Assembly (NCBI GenBank): GCA_021162155.1
Contig: JAGGZF010000024.1
Coordinates: forward strand, 1-8,830
Length of the DNA stretch: 8,830 nucleotides
Source: a bacterium
GTDB taxonomy: Bacteria > Patescibacteriota > Minisyncoccia > UBA6257
Direction of reading: 5' to 3'
Within the stretch, counting starts at the first letter, position 1. Each line of letters begins with the position of its first letter. Below the pieces are notes generated by a model, which saw nothing but the letters and a program-made list of their open reading frames with translations, was not told where the DNA came from and did not search any database. This document shows positions 1-6,317 of the stretch, one piece after another. The position numbers and the translations under genes are program-made.

Positions 1-12
1 ATAAAAGGAGTT

Positions 13-29
13 CCTCCGAAATTAGGAGG
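13..29 (+). other. Small hairpin in the leader of the basic-protein gene
   Basis: CCTCC (13-17) can pair with GGAGG (25-29) around a 7-base loop, and two further G-T wobbles could extend it. A G-run follows to base 33. No T-tract follows on the + strand, so it does not look like a + strand terminator. The GGAGG looks like a Shine-Dalgarno core but ends 36 bases before the ATG at 66 and lies inside the stem, so it is unlikely to serve that start. An upstream GGAG (7-10) could compete for the same CCTCC, but with only a 3-base loop. Function unknown; it may be the tail of something upstream of the window. Confidence 0.35.
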
Positions 30-65
30 GGGGTCGACTGCTTCATATAACTCTAAGTTATTAAC

Positions 66-266
66 ATGGCTAAAAAAAGAAAGAAGACAACCAAGAAAGC
101 CAAAAAAAGAGTAGTAAAGAGAAAGAGAACTACGAGAAAGAAGAAGACTACTAAAAAGAGAAAGAAGGTAGTAAGAAAGAAGAAAGCTACTAAGAAGAGA
201 AAGAAGACAGTAAGGAAGAAGGCCACTAAGAAAACATCCAAAAAGAGAAAGAAGCGCCGCAGATAG
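66..266 (+). CDS. Lys/Arg-rich histone H1-like basic microprotein
   Basis: A 66-residue protein built from only seven amino-acid types: 32 Lys, 13 Arg, 10 Thr, 5 Val, 4 Ala, 1 Ser and the initial Met. About two thirds of residues are basic, and there are no acidic or aromatic residues. Doublets of small residues (TT, VV, AT, TV) recur every 5-8 positions between basic runs, with a super-repeat of about 13 residues. It has no recognisable fold and is probably disordered. By analogy with bacterial H1-like proteins (Hc1-type, or the Lys-rich tail of AlgP) it likely binds DNA or RNA and neutralises charge; that is inference from composition. The ATG has no Shine-Dalgarno within reach. The gene ends at TAG and is followed by a strong terminator, so it appears to be an independent transcript. 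Being a spurious reading frame of purine-rich repeat DNA is the alternative; the MAKK start, terminator and uninterrupted basic composition argue against it. Confidence 0.75.
   Translation: MAKKRKKTTKKAKKRVVKRKRTTRKKKTTKKRKKVVRKKKATKKRKKTVRKKATKKTSKKRKKRRR
147..224 (+). repeat. Two degenerate 39-bp tandem units inside the basic-protein gene
   Basis: Unit 147-185 and unit 186-224 match at about 31 of 39 positions when aligned codon by codon. Each encodes 13 residues: two small residues, five basic, two small, then mostly basic. Looser copies extend to both sides. This suggests the gene grew by in-frame duplication of a 39-base unit, with later drift mostly at third positions and in the small-residue codons. 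Confidence 0.6.
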
Positions 267-292
267 ATAGATTGTAGCTTTCTTGGTCCTTG

Positions 293-325
293 CCCCGCCA
301 GTACTAACTGGCGGGGTTGCTTTTT
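293..325 (+). terminator. Rho-independent terminator after the basic-protein gene
   Basis: A perfect 10-bp stem, CCCCGCCAGT (293-302) with ACTGGCGGGG (307-316), closes on the 4-base loop ACTA and is followed by TTGCTTTTT (317-325). It begins 26 bases after the TAG at 264-266. The T-rich tail is only on the downstream side, so it acts for + strand transcription. It is the most G/C-rich patch in this A/T-rich window, and it separates the basic-protein gene from the hpf-secA unit. Confidence 0.9.
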
Positions 326-345
326 AGAGGAAATTCGGATAGAAT
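317..345 (+). promoter_or_regulatory. Candidate sigma-70-type promoter for hpf-secA
   Basis: TTGCTT (317-322) and TAGAAT (340-345) are separated by 17 bases; the -10 matches TATAAT at 5 of 6 positions and the -35 matches TTGACA at only 3 of 6. Initiation near 352 would leave a leader of only about 14 bases before the ATG at 366, in keeping with the missing Shine-Dalgarno. The -35 would sit in the T-rich tail of the preceding terminator. It is supported by position and consensus only. Confidence 0.35.
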
Positions 346-365
346 TATAGACAGAAATATTACAT

Positions 366-731
366 ATGCAGATAAATATAAGCACTTTAGGAACAGAGCT
401 ATTGGAGGCCAGAGAGAAATCATTAAGGAAGAAACTGCTTTCTTTAAGAAGGTATAGCAGGAGGTTTGGTAAAAGCCCTATCCTGAATATAATTCTTAAG
501 AAAGATACTCATCACCAAACAGGTGATATTTATTTTATTCAGGCGAATCTTTCTGTTCCCGGAAAAGATATTTCTTGTGAAGTGAAAGGAGGAACCATAG
601 AAGAAGCAAGTGATAAACTGTATGATACTTTAAAGGATTTAATTATCGAGAAGAAAAAGACAAGAGAAAGTAAATTGAGAAAGTTAGCGCGTAGGGTCAA
701 GGATAAATTAAGATTTCTTTCCCGTAAATAG
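366..731 (+). CDS. hpf: Ribosome hibernation-promoting factor, short HPF/RaiA (S30AE) type
   Basis: A 121-residue protein resembling the S30AE / sigma-54 modulation family, whose members bind the 30S subunit in the mRNA/tRNA channel and silence or dimerise idle ribosomes. The start MQINIST.GTELLEA, the basic helix around residues 17-36 (KSLRKKLLSLRRYSRRF), the central beta strands (38-72, with VPGKDI at 64-69) and the second helix (77-96) follow the family's beta-alpha-beta-beta-beta-alpha order. Residues 97-121 form a strongly basic tail in place of the dimerisation domain of long HPF, so this is a short form. The ATG follows AT-rich sequence without a Shine-Dalgarno. It ends at TAG, 24 bases before the preferred secA start. 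An hpf gene beside secA is also known in Firmicutes such as Bacillus. The symbol is given by family; yfiA/raiA would be equally apt. Identity is less certain than for its neighbours because sequence conservation in the family is low. Confidence 0.87.
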   Translation: MQINISTLGTELLEAREKSLRKKLLSLRRYSRRFGKSPILNIILKKDTHHQTGDIYFIQANLSVPGKDISCEVKGGTIEEASDKLYDTLKDLIIEKKKTRESKLRKLARRVKDKLRFLSRK

Positions 732-755
732 ATATTGGAGCAATTTATATATTAT

Positions 756-3074
756 ATGAATATATTTTCTTTACTCTTTCCCGACAAAAGTCAGTCCTAT
801 ATCAAAAGTAAAAAAAATTTTGTAGATAGGATTAATCAAAAAGAAAAAGAAATTACTCAGATATCCAGAGAAAAATTTCTCCACAGAATACAAAGATTTA
901 AAGAGCAGATACAAGAGACCGGAACTATAGATGAAAATACGATAGTGGAAATTTTCGCCTTAACTAGAGAAGCTGCAAAAAGAACTCTAAAACAGCGCCA
1001 TTTTGATGTTCAACTTTTAGGCGGCATCGCTTTACATGAGGGAAAAGTGATAGAAATGAAAACAGGAGAAGGAAAAACTTTAGCAGCTACCCTTCCAGCG
1101 ACTGTGAATGCTCTTTACGGAAGAGGAGTGCATATAGTTACAGTAAATGATTATTTAGCCAAAAGAGATACCGTATGGATGGGGCAGATTTATGATTACT
1201 TAGGTTTATCAGTCGCTTGTATTACTCAGGAAGGTTCTTTTTTGTATGACCCTCATTATAAAGAAAAGAAGGCAGCAGAGGTTGATAAAGAAAGGGATAC
1301 GTTAGGTTCATTTAAAGTTTTTTATGAATACCTGAGGCCTATTGGCAGAAAAGAAGCTTACGAGGCAGATATTACTTATGGCACGAATACGGAATTTGGT
1401 TTTGATTATTTAAGAGACCATTTAGTAACTTCTTTTCAGCAGAAAGTTCAGAATGATTTTTTCTATGCTATTATTGATGAGGTTGATAGTGTATTAATAG
1501 ATGAGGCCAGGACCCCTTTGATTATTTCTGTGCCGGATGAGGAGGCCACTAAACTATATCAACGATTTAACGAGATAGCCAAACAACTTCGGGAAGGGGT
1601 TGATTATATTGCTGAAGAAAAAGATAAAACAATAAAATTAACAGAAGAAGGATTAAATAAGTTAGAGAAAATTTTTCATTTCAATATTTTTGACCATAAA
1701 GGTTGGCTATATGTTCATTATTTGGAAATTGCTCTTAAGGCACTGCGCCTATATAAAAAGGATAGAGATTATATAGTAAAAGATGGGCGAGTAATTATTA
1801 TAGATGAATTTACCGGAAGATTGCTTCCTGATAGGCGATATTCTGGTGGATTACATCAAGCGTTAGAGGCAAAGGAAAGGGTTCCGGTAAAGAGGGAAAG
1901 TAGAACAGTAGCAACTATTACTCTTCAAAATTATTTCAGGATGTATGAGAAATTAGCAGGTATGACAGGAACCGCTCTGACTTCTGCTGAAGAGTTTAAG
2001 AGAGTTTATAACTTAGAGGTCATTGTTATTCCTACTAACAGGCCGATGATTAGAAAAGATTTGCCGGATAGGATATATAAAACTCAAGAGGCGAAAATCA
2101 GGGCCATAGTGAAAGAAGTGACAGAGAGACATCGGAAAGGACAACCAGTCTTGGTAGGTACTCCTTCTGTAGAAAAGAACGAGTTGCTGGCTAAATATTT
2201 TCGGAGGGCTGGTTTACCATTTAAGATTTTGAATGCCAAAAATCATGAAAAGGAGGGAGAAATTATTGCTCAGGCAGGAAGAGTGGGTGCTATTACTCTG
2301 GCTACCAATTTGGCGGGTCGGGGAGTAGATATTGTATTAGGAGGTAATCCTCCTAATACAGAGGAATATAATAAAGTAGTTCAGTTGGGAGGATTGCATG
2401 TTATAGGTACAGAAAGGCATGAGTCCAGAAGGATAGATAACCAATTAAGAGGAAGGGCAGGGCGACAGGGAGACCCCGGTTCTTCTCAATTCTTCCTGTC
2501 GTTAGAGGATGATTTAGTAAAAATTTTTGCCCCCAAATACTTATCTAATCTAATGGAGAAGTTAGGTTGGCCTGAGGATGAACCCATAGAGCATCCGATG
2601 GTTTCTAAAGCCATAGAGATGGCTCAAAGTAAAGTAGAGGGATATTATTTTGATATCAGAAAACATATATTGGAATATGACGATGTTTTGAATAAACAAC
2701 GTATTGCCATATATAGAAAAAGAGACGAACTGCTGCGAAAAACACCCTCTGAGGTAGAGGAGTATATAAAGGATATTTTTCAAGAGATTGGAGAGGAATT
2801 TCCGGAAAAATTATTACAAGAAAAAATAAAGCAAGGATTTATTAAGGAAAAAATTATGCAGGCAATTAAAGTATATGCTCTAAATATTTTAGATTCTTTA
2901 TGGATGTCTCACTTAGAAAGGATGGAGTTTTTAAGAGATTCTACAGGATTAAGGGCGTATGCCGGACATGAACCTTTAGTAGAATACAAACGAGAGAGTT
3001 ATTTGTTTTATAAGGAGTTAGAACATAGATTTAAAATGTCTTTAGTAAAAACAATCAAAACCCTTTTAAAGTAA
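756..3074 (+). CDS. secA: Protein translocase ATPase SecA, compact form
   Basis: SecA drives unfolded preproteins through SecYEG using ATP. Numbered from the ATG at 756 (772 residues), it shows Walker A GEGKT at 104-108, VNDYLAKRD after it, the DEVD box at 241-244 with IDEARTPLIIS following, the NLAGRGVDIVLGGN motif, and QLRGRAGRQGDPG at 563-575. The scaffold end LDSLWMSHLERM and PLVEYKRESY are near the C-terminus. A TTG at 735 would add seven residues, but the ATG has the AT-ATG context of its neighbours and puts Walker A near its E. coli position. Oddities: an extra segment of about 30 residues (roughly 157-195, containing FLYDPHY) before ADITYGTN; only about 48 residues between the YRKRDELL helix and LNILDSLW, where E. 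coli has about 100, so the helical wing domain is reduced; and no C-terminal linker or cysteine zinc motif. A GGAG lies 15 bases before the ATG, further than usual. Confidence 0.97.
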   Translation: MNIFSLLFPDKSQSYIKSKKNFVDRINQKEKEITQISREKFLHRIQRFKEQIQETGTIDENTIVEIFALTREAAKRTLKQRHFDVQLLGGIALHEGKVIEMKTGEGKTLAATLPATVNALYGRGVHIVTVNDYLAKRDTVWMGQIYDYLGLSVACITQEGSFLYDPHYKEKKAAEVDKERDTLGSFKVFYEYLRPIGRKEAYEADITYGTNTEFGFDYLRDHLVTSFQQKVQNDFFYAIIDEVDSVLIDEARTPLIISVPDEEATKLYQRFNEIAKQLREGVDYIAEEKDKTIKLTEEGLNKLEKIFHFNIFDHKGWLYVHYLEIALKALRLYKKDRDYIVKDGRVIIIDEFTGRLLPDRRYSGGLHQALEAKERVPVKRESRTVATITLQNYFRMYEKLAGMTGTALTSAEEFKRVYNLEVIVIPTNRPMIRKDLPDRIYKTQEAKIRAIVKEVTERHRKGQPVLVGTPSVEKNELLAKYFRRAGLPFKILNAKNHEKEGEIIAQAGRVGAITLATNLAGRGVDIVLGGNPPNTEEYNKVVQLGGLHVIGTERHESRRIDNQLRGRAGRQGDPGSSQFFLSLEDDLVKIFAPKYLSNLMEKLGWPEDEPIEHPMVSKAIEMAQSKVEGYYFDIRKHILEYDDVLNKQRIAIYRKRDELLRKTPSEVEEYIKDIFQEIGEEFPEKLLQEKIKQGFIKEKIMQAIKVYALNILDSLWMSHLERMEFLRDSTGLRAYAGHEPLVEYKRESYLFYKELEHRFKMSLVKTIKTLLK

Positions 3075-3102
3075 TATATTAAAGTGATGTAGTTTTTTAA
3101 TT

Positions 3103-3804
3103 ATGTACCAAGTTTCCCTTCGACAATTTACAGGTCCTTTGGATTTGTTGCTTCATTTAGTAGAAGAAAAAAATTTAGAGATTACAGAAATTTCTCTATC
3201 TAAAATCACTCAGGATTATCTAGATTATATTTCTCAGCAAAATGAGATTGCGCCCGGTGATTTAGCAGATTTTTTAGTAGTGGCTTCTACTTTACTGCTT
3301 ATCAAATCTAAATCTCTTTTGCCCAATCTTCAGCTCACCCCAGAAGAGGAAGAGGAAGTGCGAAGTTTAGAGGAGAGATTGGTTATATTTAAACAGTTTA
3401 AGGAGAAAAGCCAATGGATAATGCATACCTATCAAAAACATACTTATCTCTTTTCTCGTCCGCCTTGGTCAGGGGTAAGAAGCGTTTTTTTGCCTCCGCA
3501 AAAATTTGATTTATTAAGCCTACCTTTTTATTATAGAAATATAACAAAAGATTTATTGTCTCCCAGAGAGACAATAGAGGAAAAGAAGATTAGAAGAGTA
3601 ATTTCTCTAAAGTCACGGATAAAAGATTTGATTAATCGTCTTACTCAAGGAAAAAAGTATAATTTTGGAGAATTAGTTGCTGATAAAAAAGATAAAATTG
3701 AATTAATTGTCACTTTTTTGGCTGTTTTGCATTTAGTGAGAGATAACTTAATTGAAATTCAGCAAAAGAAAAATTTTGATACAATATGGATCTCAAGTAC
3801 TTAA
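3103..3804 (+). CDS. scpA: Segregation and condensation protein A (kleisin)
   Basis: ScpA is the kleisin that bridges the SMC ATPase dimer and, with ScpB, forms bacterial condensin acting on newly replicated chromosomes. The 233-residue product carries the family hallmarks: FTGPLDLLLHLVEE at 9-22, the segment ITEISLSKITQDYL near 27-40 that leads into the SMC-neck-binding helices, and VVASTLLLIKSKSLLP at 59-74. An acidic stretch (80-85) follows, then a central linker. The winged-helix end, with FGELV and the IVTFLAVLHLVRDNLI helix, contacts the SMC head in studied homologues. Length is near the usual 230-260. The ATG follows ATTTTTTAATT-type sequence with no Shine-Dalgarno, 28 bases after secA. 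It overlaps the start of scpB by 19 bases, suggesting translational coupling. No smc gene lies in the window. Confidence 0.96.
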   Translation: MYQVSLRQFTGPLDLLLHLVEEKNLEITEISLSKITQDYLDYISQQNEIAPGDLADFLVVASTLLLIKSKSLLPNLQLTPEEEEEVRSLEERLVIFKQFKEKSQWIMHTYQKHTYLFSRPPWSGVRSVFLPPQKFDLLSLPFYYRNITKDLLSPRETIEEKKIRRVISLKSRIKDLINRLTQGKKYNFGELVADKKDKIELIVTFLAVLHLVRDNLIEIQQKKNFDTIWISST

Positions 3805-4301
3805 TAGAAAGTTTGTTATTTGCTTCAGGGGAACCCTTAAAGATTTCCCGAATTGCTGCTTTAACTCAAGAGAAAGCAGAAAAAATTTTAGGAATTTTAA
3901 AAGAGTTGAAAGAAGAATACGAAGAAAAGCAGAGAGGAATTCGTTTGTTAAATAAAGGGAATGAGTGGATATTAGTTGCTGCCCCGGAAGCAAGCAAGTA
4001 TATTCAAAAATTAAAGCAGGAAGTATTTGAAGATAACTTGACCCCGGCTGTAGCAGAAACGCTGGCTATTGTTGCTTACAAAGGACCTATTACCAGAGCT
4101 CATATTAACGAGATAAGAGGAGTAGACGCTACCTATGCTTTAAGACAATTGCTCTTAAGGGGTTTAATAGAAAGAAAAAGAGATCCTCAAAGGAGTAATA
4201 CTTTTCTTTATTCTGTTTCTTTGGAATTTCTCAAACATTTAGGTCTCTCTAATATTAAAGATTTACCAGAATATGAGCAACTCAGAAACATTGAGATTTA
4301 A
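3786..4301 (+). CDS. scpB: Segregation and condensation protein B
   Basis: ScpB is a tandem winged-helix protein that dimerises and wraps the central part of ScpA in the SMC-ScpAB complex. In this 171-residue product the first winged helix covers about residues 1-75, opening with LIESLLFASGEPL, the usual ScpB start. The second (about 85-160) begins with the diagnostic TPAVAETLAIVAYKGPITR and continues INEIRGVD...ALRQLLLRGLIE. The segment between the second winged helix strands (RDPQRSNTFLYSVS) differs from the common GRP-type turn but keeps the length. FLKHLGLSNIKDLPE closes the protein as in relatives. Start choice: the ATG at 3786 lies inside the end of scpA and has the CAAT-ATG context seen repeatedly here. 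Its last 29 bases overlap the start of the carboxypeptidase gene, so its stop is read within the next gene's leader segment. Confidence 0.96.
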   Translation: MDLKYLIESLLFASGEPLKISRIAALTQEKAEKILGILKELKEEYEEKQRGIRLLNKGNEWILVAAPEASKYIQKLKQEVFEDNLTPAVAETLAIVAYKGPITRAHINEIRGVDATYALRQLLLRGLIERKRDPQRSNTFLYSVSLEFLKHLGLSNIKDLPEYEQLRNIEI

Positions 4302-5217
4302 AGAGAATCTTTTTTTAATCCTTTTTATGTTAAGTTTATCCCTGATTGCTTATGGGAAGTTTTTAAAGCAATCCCAAGTACCTTTATCTCCTAATACTCC
4401 TCCCTCGCTTAAAATTAACAATACTACTCTGCGATTTGTTTCTCCTCCTCAAGATATCGCTGCCCTATCTTATGTAGTTGGTGAAGTTAATAGTTCTACT
4501 ATTTTGGCGCAGAGAAATGCCCGATTACATCTTTTTCCTGCTTCTATTACTAAATTAATAGCCGCAATGATAGTTATGGATAATTTTTCTGGAGGGCAGG
4601 AAGTGACTATTAGTGATTATGCTGTAAGCACAGAGGGTACTGAAGGGGATTTACATCCTCAAGAGAAAATAAAAGTGAAGGATTTATTAGAGGTAATGCT
4701 GTTGCCGTCTTCCAATGATGCAGCGGTTGCTTTTTCGGAAGCATTGAGAAAAGAAGGCAAAGACCCATTAGCGTTGTTGAGGCAAAAAATAGAGAAGTTA
4801 AAAATGAAGAATACTGCTTTTTTTGATTTTTCCGGACTGGATAGAATAGGTAATTTTTCTACTGCCGAAGATCTTTTTTTGGCAAGTAGAGAAGTTTATC
4901 ATCACTATCCTCTTATAGGAGAAATTTTAAGGAAAAAGCAGAGTGTTGTTTTCTCTTCAGATGGAAAATATCAGCATTTTTTGAAGAATAGCAATATATT
5001 AGTAGGGAAGATAGAAGAATTATGGGGAGGAAAAACAGGAACTACTCCTGAAGCTAGGGGCTGTTTATTGACTATTTATGAATTTCCCTTACCTCATAAA
5101 AATGATAAGATAGTAATAACTATTGTAGTTTTAGATTCTTCAGACCGTTTTCAGGATACATTAAAGTTATATCAATGGGTCAAAGACATAATATATCAGC
5201 AAAATAACCAGATATGA
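4273..5217 (+). CDS. D-alanyl-D-alanine carboxypeptidase, S11 family (PBP5-like catalytic domain)
   Basis: This family removes the terminal D-Ala from peptidoglycan stem pentapeptides outside the membrane, limiting cross-linking. The 314-residue protein has one hydrophobic segment near residues 12-27, a signal peptide or uncleaved anchor with no clear cleavage box. All three penicillin-binding motifs are present: SITK at 91-94 (nucleophile Ser91, general base Lys94), SSN at 146-148, and KTG at 254-256 within WGGKTGTT. The family segment STAEDL is also present. The protein ends about 60 residues after KTG, so the C-terminal beta-rich domain and amphipathic membrane helix of E. coli PBP5 are absent; the N-terminal segment is the only visible anchor. 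The start overlaps scpB by 29 bases and the stop overlaps the mraY start as ATGA, both signs of coupled translation. I cannot decide between dacA, dacC and dacF names, so no symbol is given. Confidence 0.95.
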   Translation: MSNSETLRFKENLFLILFMLSLSLIAYGKFLKQSQVPLSPNTPPSLKINNTTLRFVSPPQDIAALSYVVGEVNSSTILAQRNARLHLFPASITKLIAAMIVMDNFSGGQEVTISDYAVSTEGTEGDLHPQEKIKVKDLLEVMLLPSSNDAAVAFSEALRKEGKDPLALLRQKIEKLKMKNTAFFDFSGLDRIGNFSTAEDLFLASREVYHHYPLIGEILRKKQSVVFSSDGKYQHFLKNSNILVGKIEELWGGKTGTTPEARGCLLTIYEFPLPHKNDKIVITIVVLDSSDRFQDTLKLYQWVKDIIYQQNNQI

Positions 5218-6272
5218 TTCCCTCTCTTATAGGTTTTCAGTTGATAAGATTAATATTATTAGGAGTATTTGCTTCGTTTTTAACAGTGCTTCTTACTCCT
5301 CTGTGGAGTAATATTTTGTATAAATATAAATTGGGTAAGCACATTAGAGAGGATAAAAATGCCCCTGTGTTTATGAAGTTGCACAGAAAAAAAGAGGGTA
5401 CTCCTACTATGGGAGGAGTGTTGATGTGGGGCGCTGTTCTGGTAATTACTTTTCTTTTCTTTTTTTGTCATAAATGGTTTGATGGATTTTGGGGGAAAAT
5501 AAATTTTCTTTCTCGGTCTCAAACTTGGCTACCTTTAGCAGCAATGGTGGGGGCAGGAATTGTAGGGTTGGTAGATGATTTATTGGGAATTTTTAGAATA
5601 GGGCCTAAAGGAGGAGGATTAAGAATTAGAGATAAAGTTGTAATATATACCTTGATAGCCATAGTAGGTGCTTGGTGGTTTTGGATAAAATTGGGCTTTG
5701 ATTCAGTATATGTTCCTTTCGTAGGAGAATTATCTTTAGGGATTTTATATCCATTCTTTGCTGTGTTTATCTTGGTAGCTTCTGCCTTCTCTATGAATGA
5801 AACAGATGGTTTAGATGGATTGGCTGCGGGTGTTTCATTAATTGCTTTTTCTTTTCTTTTAGTGGTTGCTTTTATTAGCGGAAAGTATGATTTAGCAGCA
5901 TTTTTGGCTACTTTATTAGGAACAATAGTGGCTTTTTTGTGGTTTAATGTCTATCCAGCCCGCTTTTTTATGGGGGATACTGGTTCTATGGCTTTAGGTA
6001 TTACTCTGGGTGTAGTTGCCCTGCTTACCGATACAGCGCTCTATTTGCCTTTTTTCGCTTTTATTTTAGTAATTGAATCCTTGTCGGTAATTATGCAGTT
6101 AATTTCTAAAAAGTGGAGAAAGAAAAAAATATTCCTTTCTACTCCAGTTCATCACCATTTTGAAGCGTTGGGTTGGCCAGAGACAAAAGTTACTATGCGT
6201 TTTTGGATTTTAGCCGGAGTTGCCGCTGCTTTAGGATTGGCTATTTATTTTCTTGACTTTTTTATGGTATAA
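5214..6272 (+). CDS. mraY: Phospho-N-acetylmuramoyl-pentapeptide transferase MraY
   Basis: MraY transfers phospho-MurNAc-pentapeptide from UDP to undecaprenyl phosphate, giving lipid I at the inner face of the membrane. The 352-residue product has about ten hydrophobic segments and every family signature: HRKKEGTPTMGG at 57-68, the Asp pair D121-D122 in GLVDDLLGI, NETDGLDGLA at 195-204, the catalytic-loop FMGDTGS at 252-258, and PVHHHFEALGW at 311-321. The Mg-binding and active-site aspartates known from the family (D121, D122, D255) and the HHH motif are intact. Length is typical (about 320-360). The ATG shares bases with the preceding TGA, so re-initiation by the same ribosome is likely. 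It sits away from the usual mur/fts cluster and is instead followed by pilus genes. Its last three codons contain a promoter-like extended -10 for pilT. Confidence 0.98.
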   Translation: MIPSLIGFQLIRLILLGVFASFLTVLLTPLWSNILYKYKLGKHIREDKNAPVFMKLHRKKEGTPTMGGVLMWGAVLVITFLFFFCHKWFDGFWGKINFLSRSQTWLPLAAMVGAGIVGLVDDLLGIFRIGPKGGGLRIRDKVVIYTLIAIVGAWWFWIKLGFDSVYVPFVGELSLGILYPFFAVFILVASAFSMNETDGLDGLAAGVSLIAFSFLLVVAFISGKYDLAAFLATLLGTIVAFLWFNVYPARFFMGDTGSMALGITLGVVALLTDTALYLPFFAFILVIESLSVIMQLISKKWRKKKIFLSTPVHHHFEALGWPETKVTMRFWILAGVAAALGLAIYFLDFFMV

Positions 6273-6273
6273 T
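6265..6273 (+). promoter_or_regulatory. Extended -10 promoter candidate for the pilus unit
   Basis: TGGTATAAT (6265-6273) is a perfect TGn-TATAAT extended -10 formed from the last codons, stop and following base of mraY. Initiation would fall near 6280, giving a leader of about 38 bases before the pilT GTG at 6318. The -35 region at the correct distance (near 6245-6250, TTATTT) matches poorly, which is tolerated by extended -10 promoters. A nicer TTGACT at 6253-6258 is only 9 bases away and too close. The functional change from cell wall to pilus genes fits a new transcript here. Confidence 0.5.
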
Positions 6274-6317
6274 AAATTAGTTTTTGGTTAATCGAAATTA
6301 ATAATTCTTTCTCTATC

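Noticed and set aside
72..118. Two runs of seven A (72-78 and 112-118) as programmed slippage sites
   Set aside because: Such runs are expected in Lys codons, there is no adjacent stimulatory hairpin or alternative frame of interest, and the frame stays open without slippage.
53..385. A 110-codon minus-strand frame giving a Phe/Leu-rich, apparently membrane-like protein
   Set aside because: It is the antisense of the Lys/Arg-rich gene: AAG/AAA/AGA read backwards give CTT/TTT/TCT, hence Leu, Phe and Ser. It also crosses the terminator stem and has no start signal of its own.
735..755. TTG at 735 as the secA start
   Set aside because: It adds seven residues (MEQFIYY) not expected in SecA. The ATG at 756 gives a typical MNIFSLLFPDK opening, Walker A near the usual position and the local AT-ATG context.
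2562..2783. Minus-strand frame inside secA
   Set aside because: It lies wholly within the well-supported secA frame and its translation shows no family features.
3752..3955. Third-frame ORF across the scpA/scpB junction
   Set aside because: Both overlapping genes carry strong family motifs here; the extra frame has none.
5215..5217. TGA as a recoded glycine codon, as in some CPR lineages
   Set aside because: This TGA ends a carboxypeptidase of sensible length and overlaps the mraY ATG; conserved glycines in the window use GGN and no in-frame TGA occurs in the genes.
6253..6258. TTGACT as the -35 for the TATAAT at 6268-6273
   Set aside because: The spacer is 9 bases, far below the 16-18 needed, and the extended -10 does not require it.
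6288..6301. TTAAT-CGAA-ATTAA hairpin between mraY and pilT as a terminator
   Set aside because: The stem is five A/T pairs only and no T-run follows directly; too weak to stop transcription.
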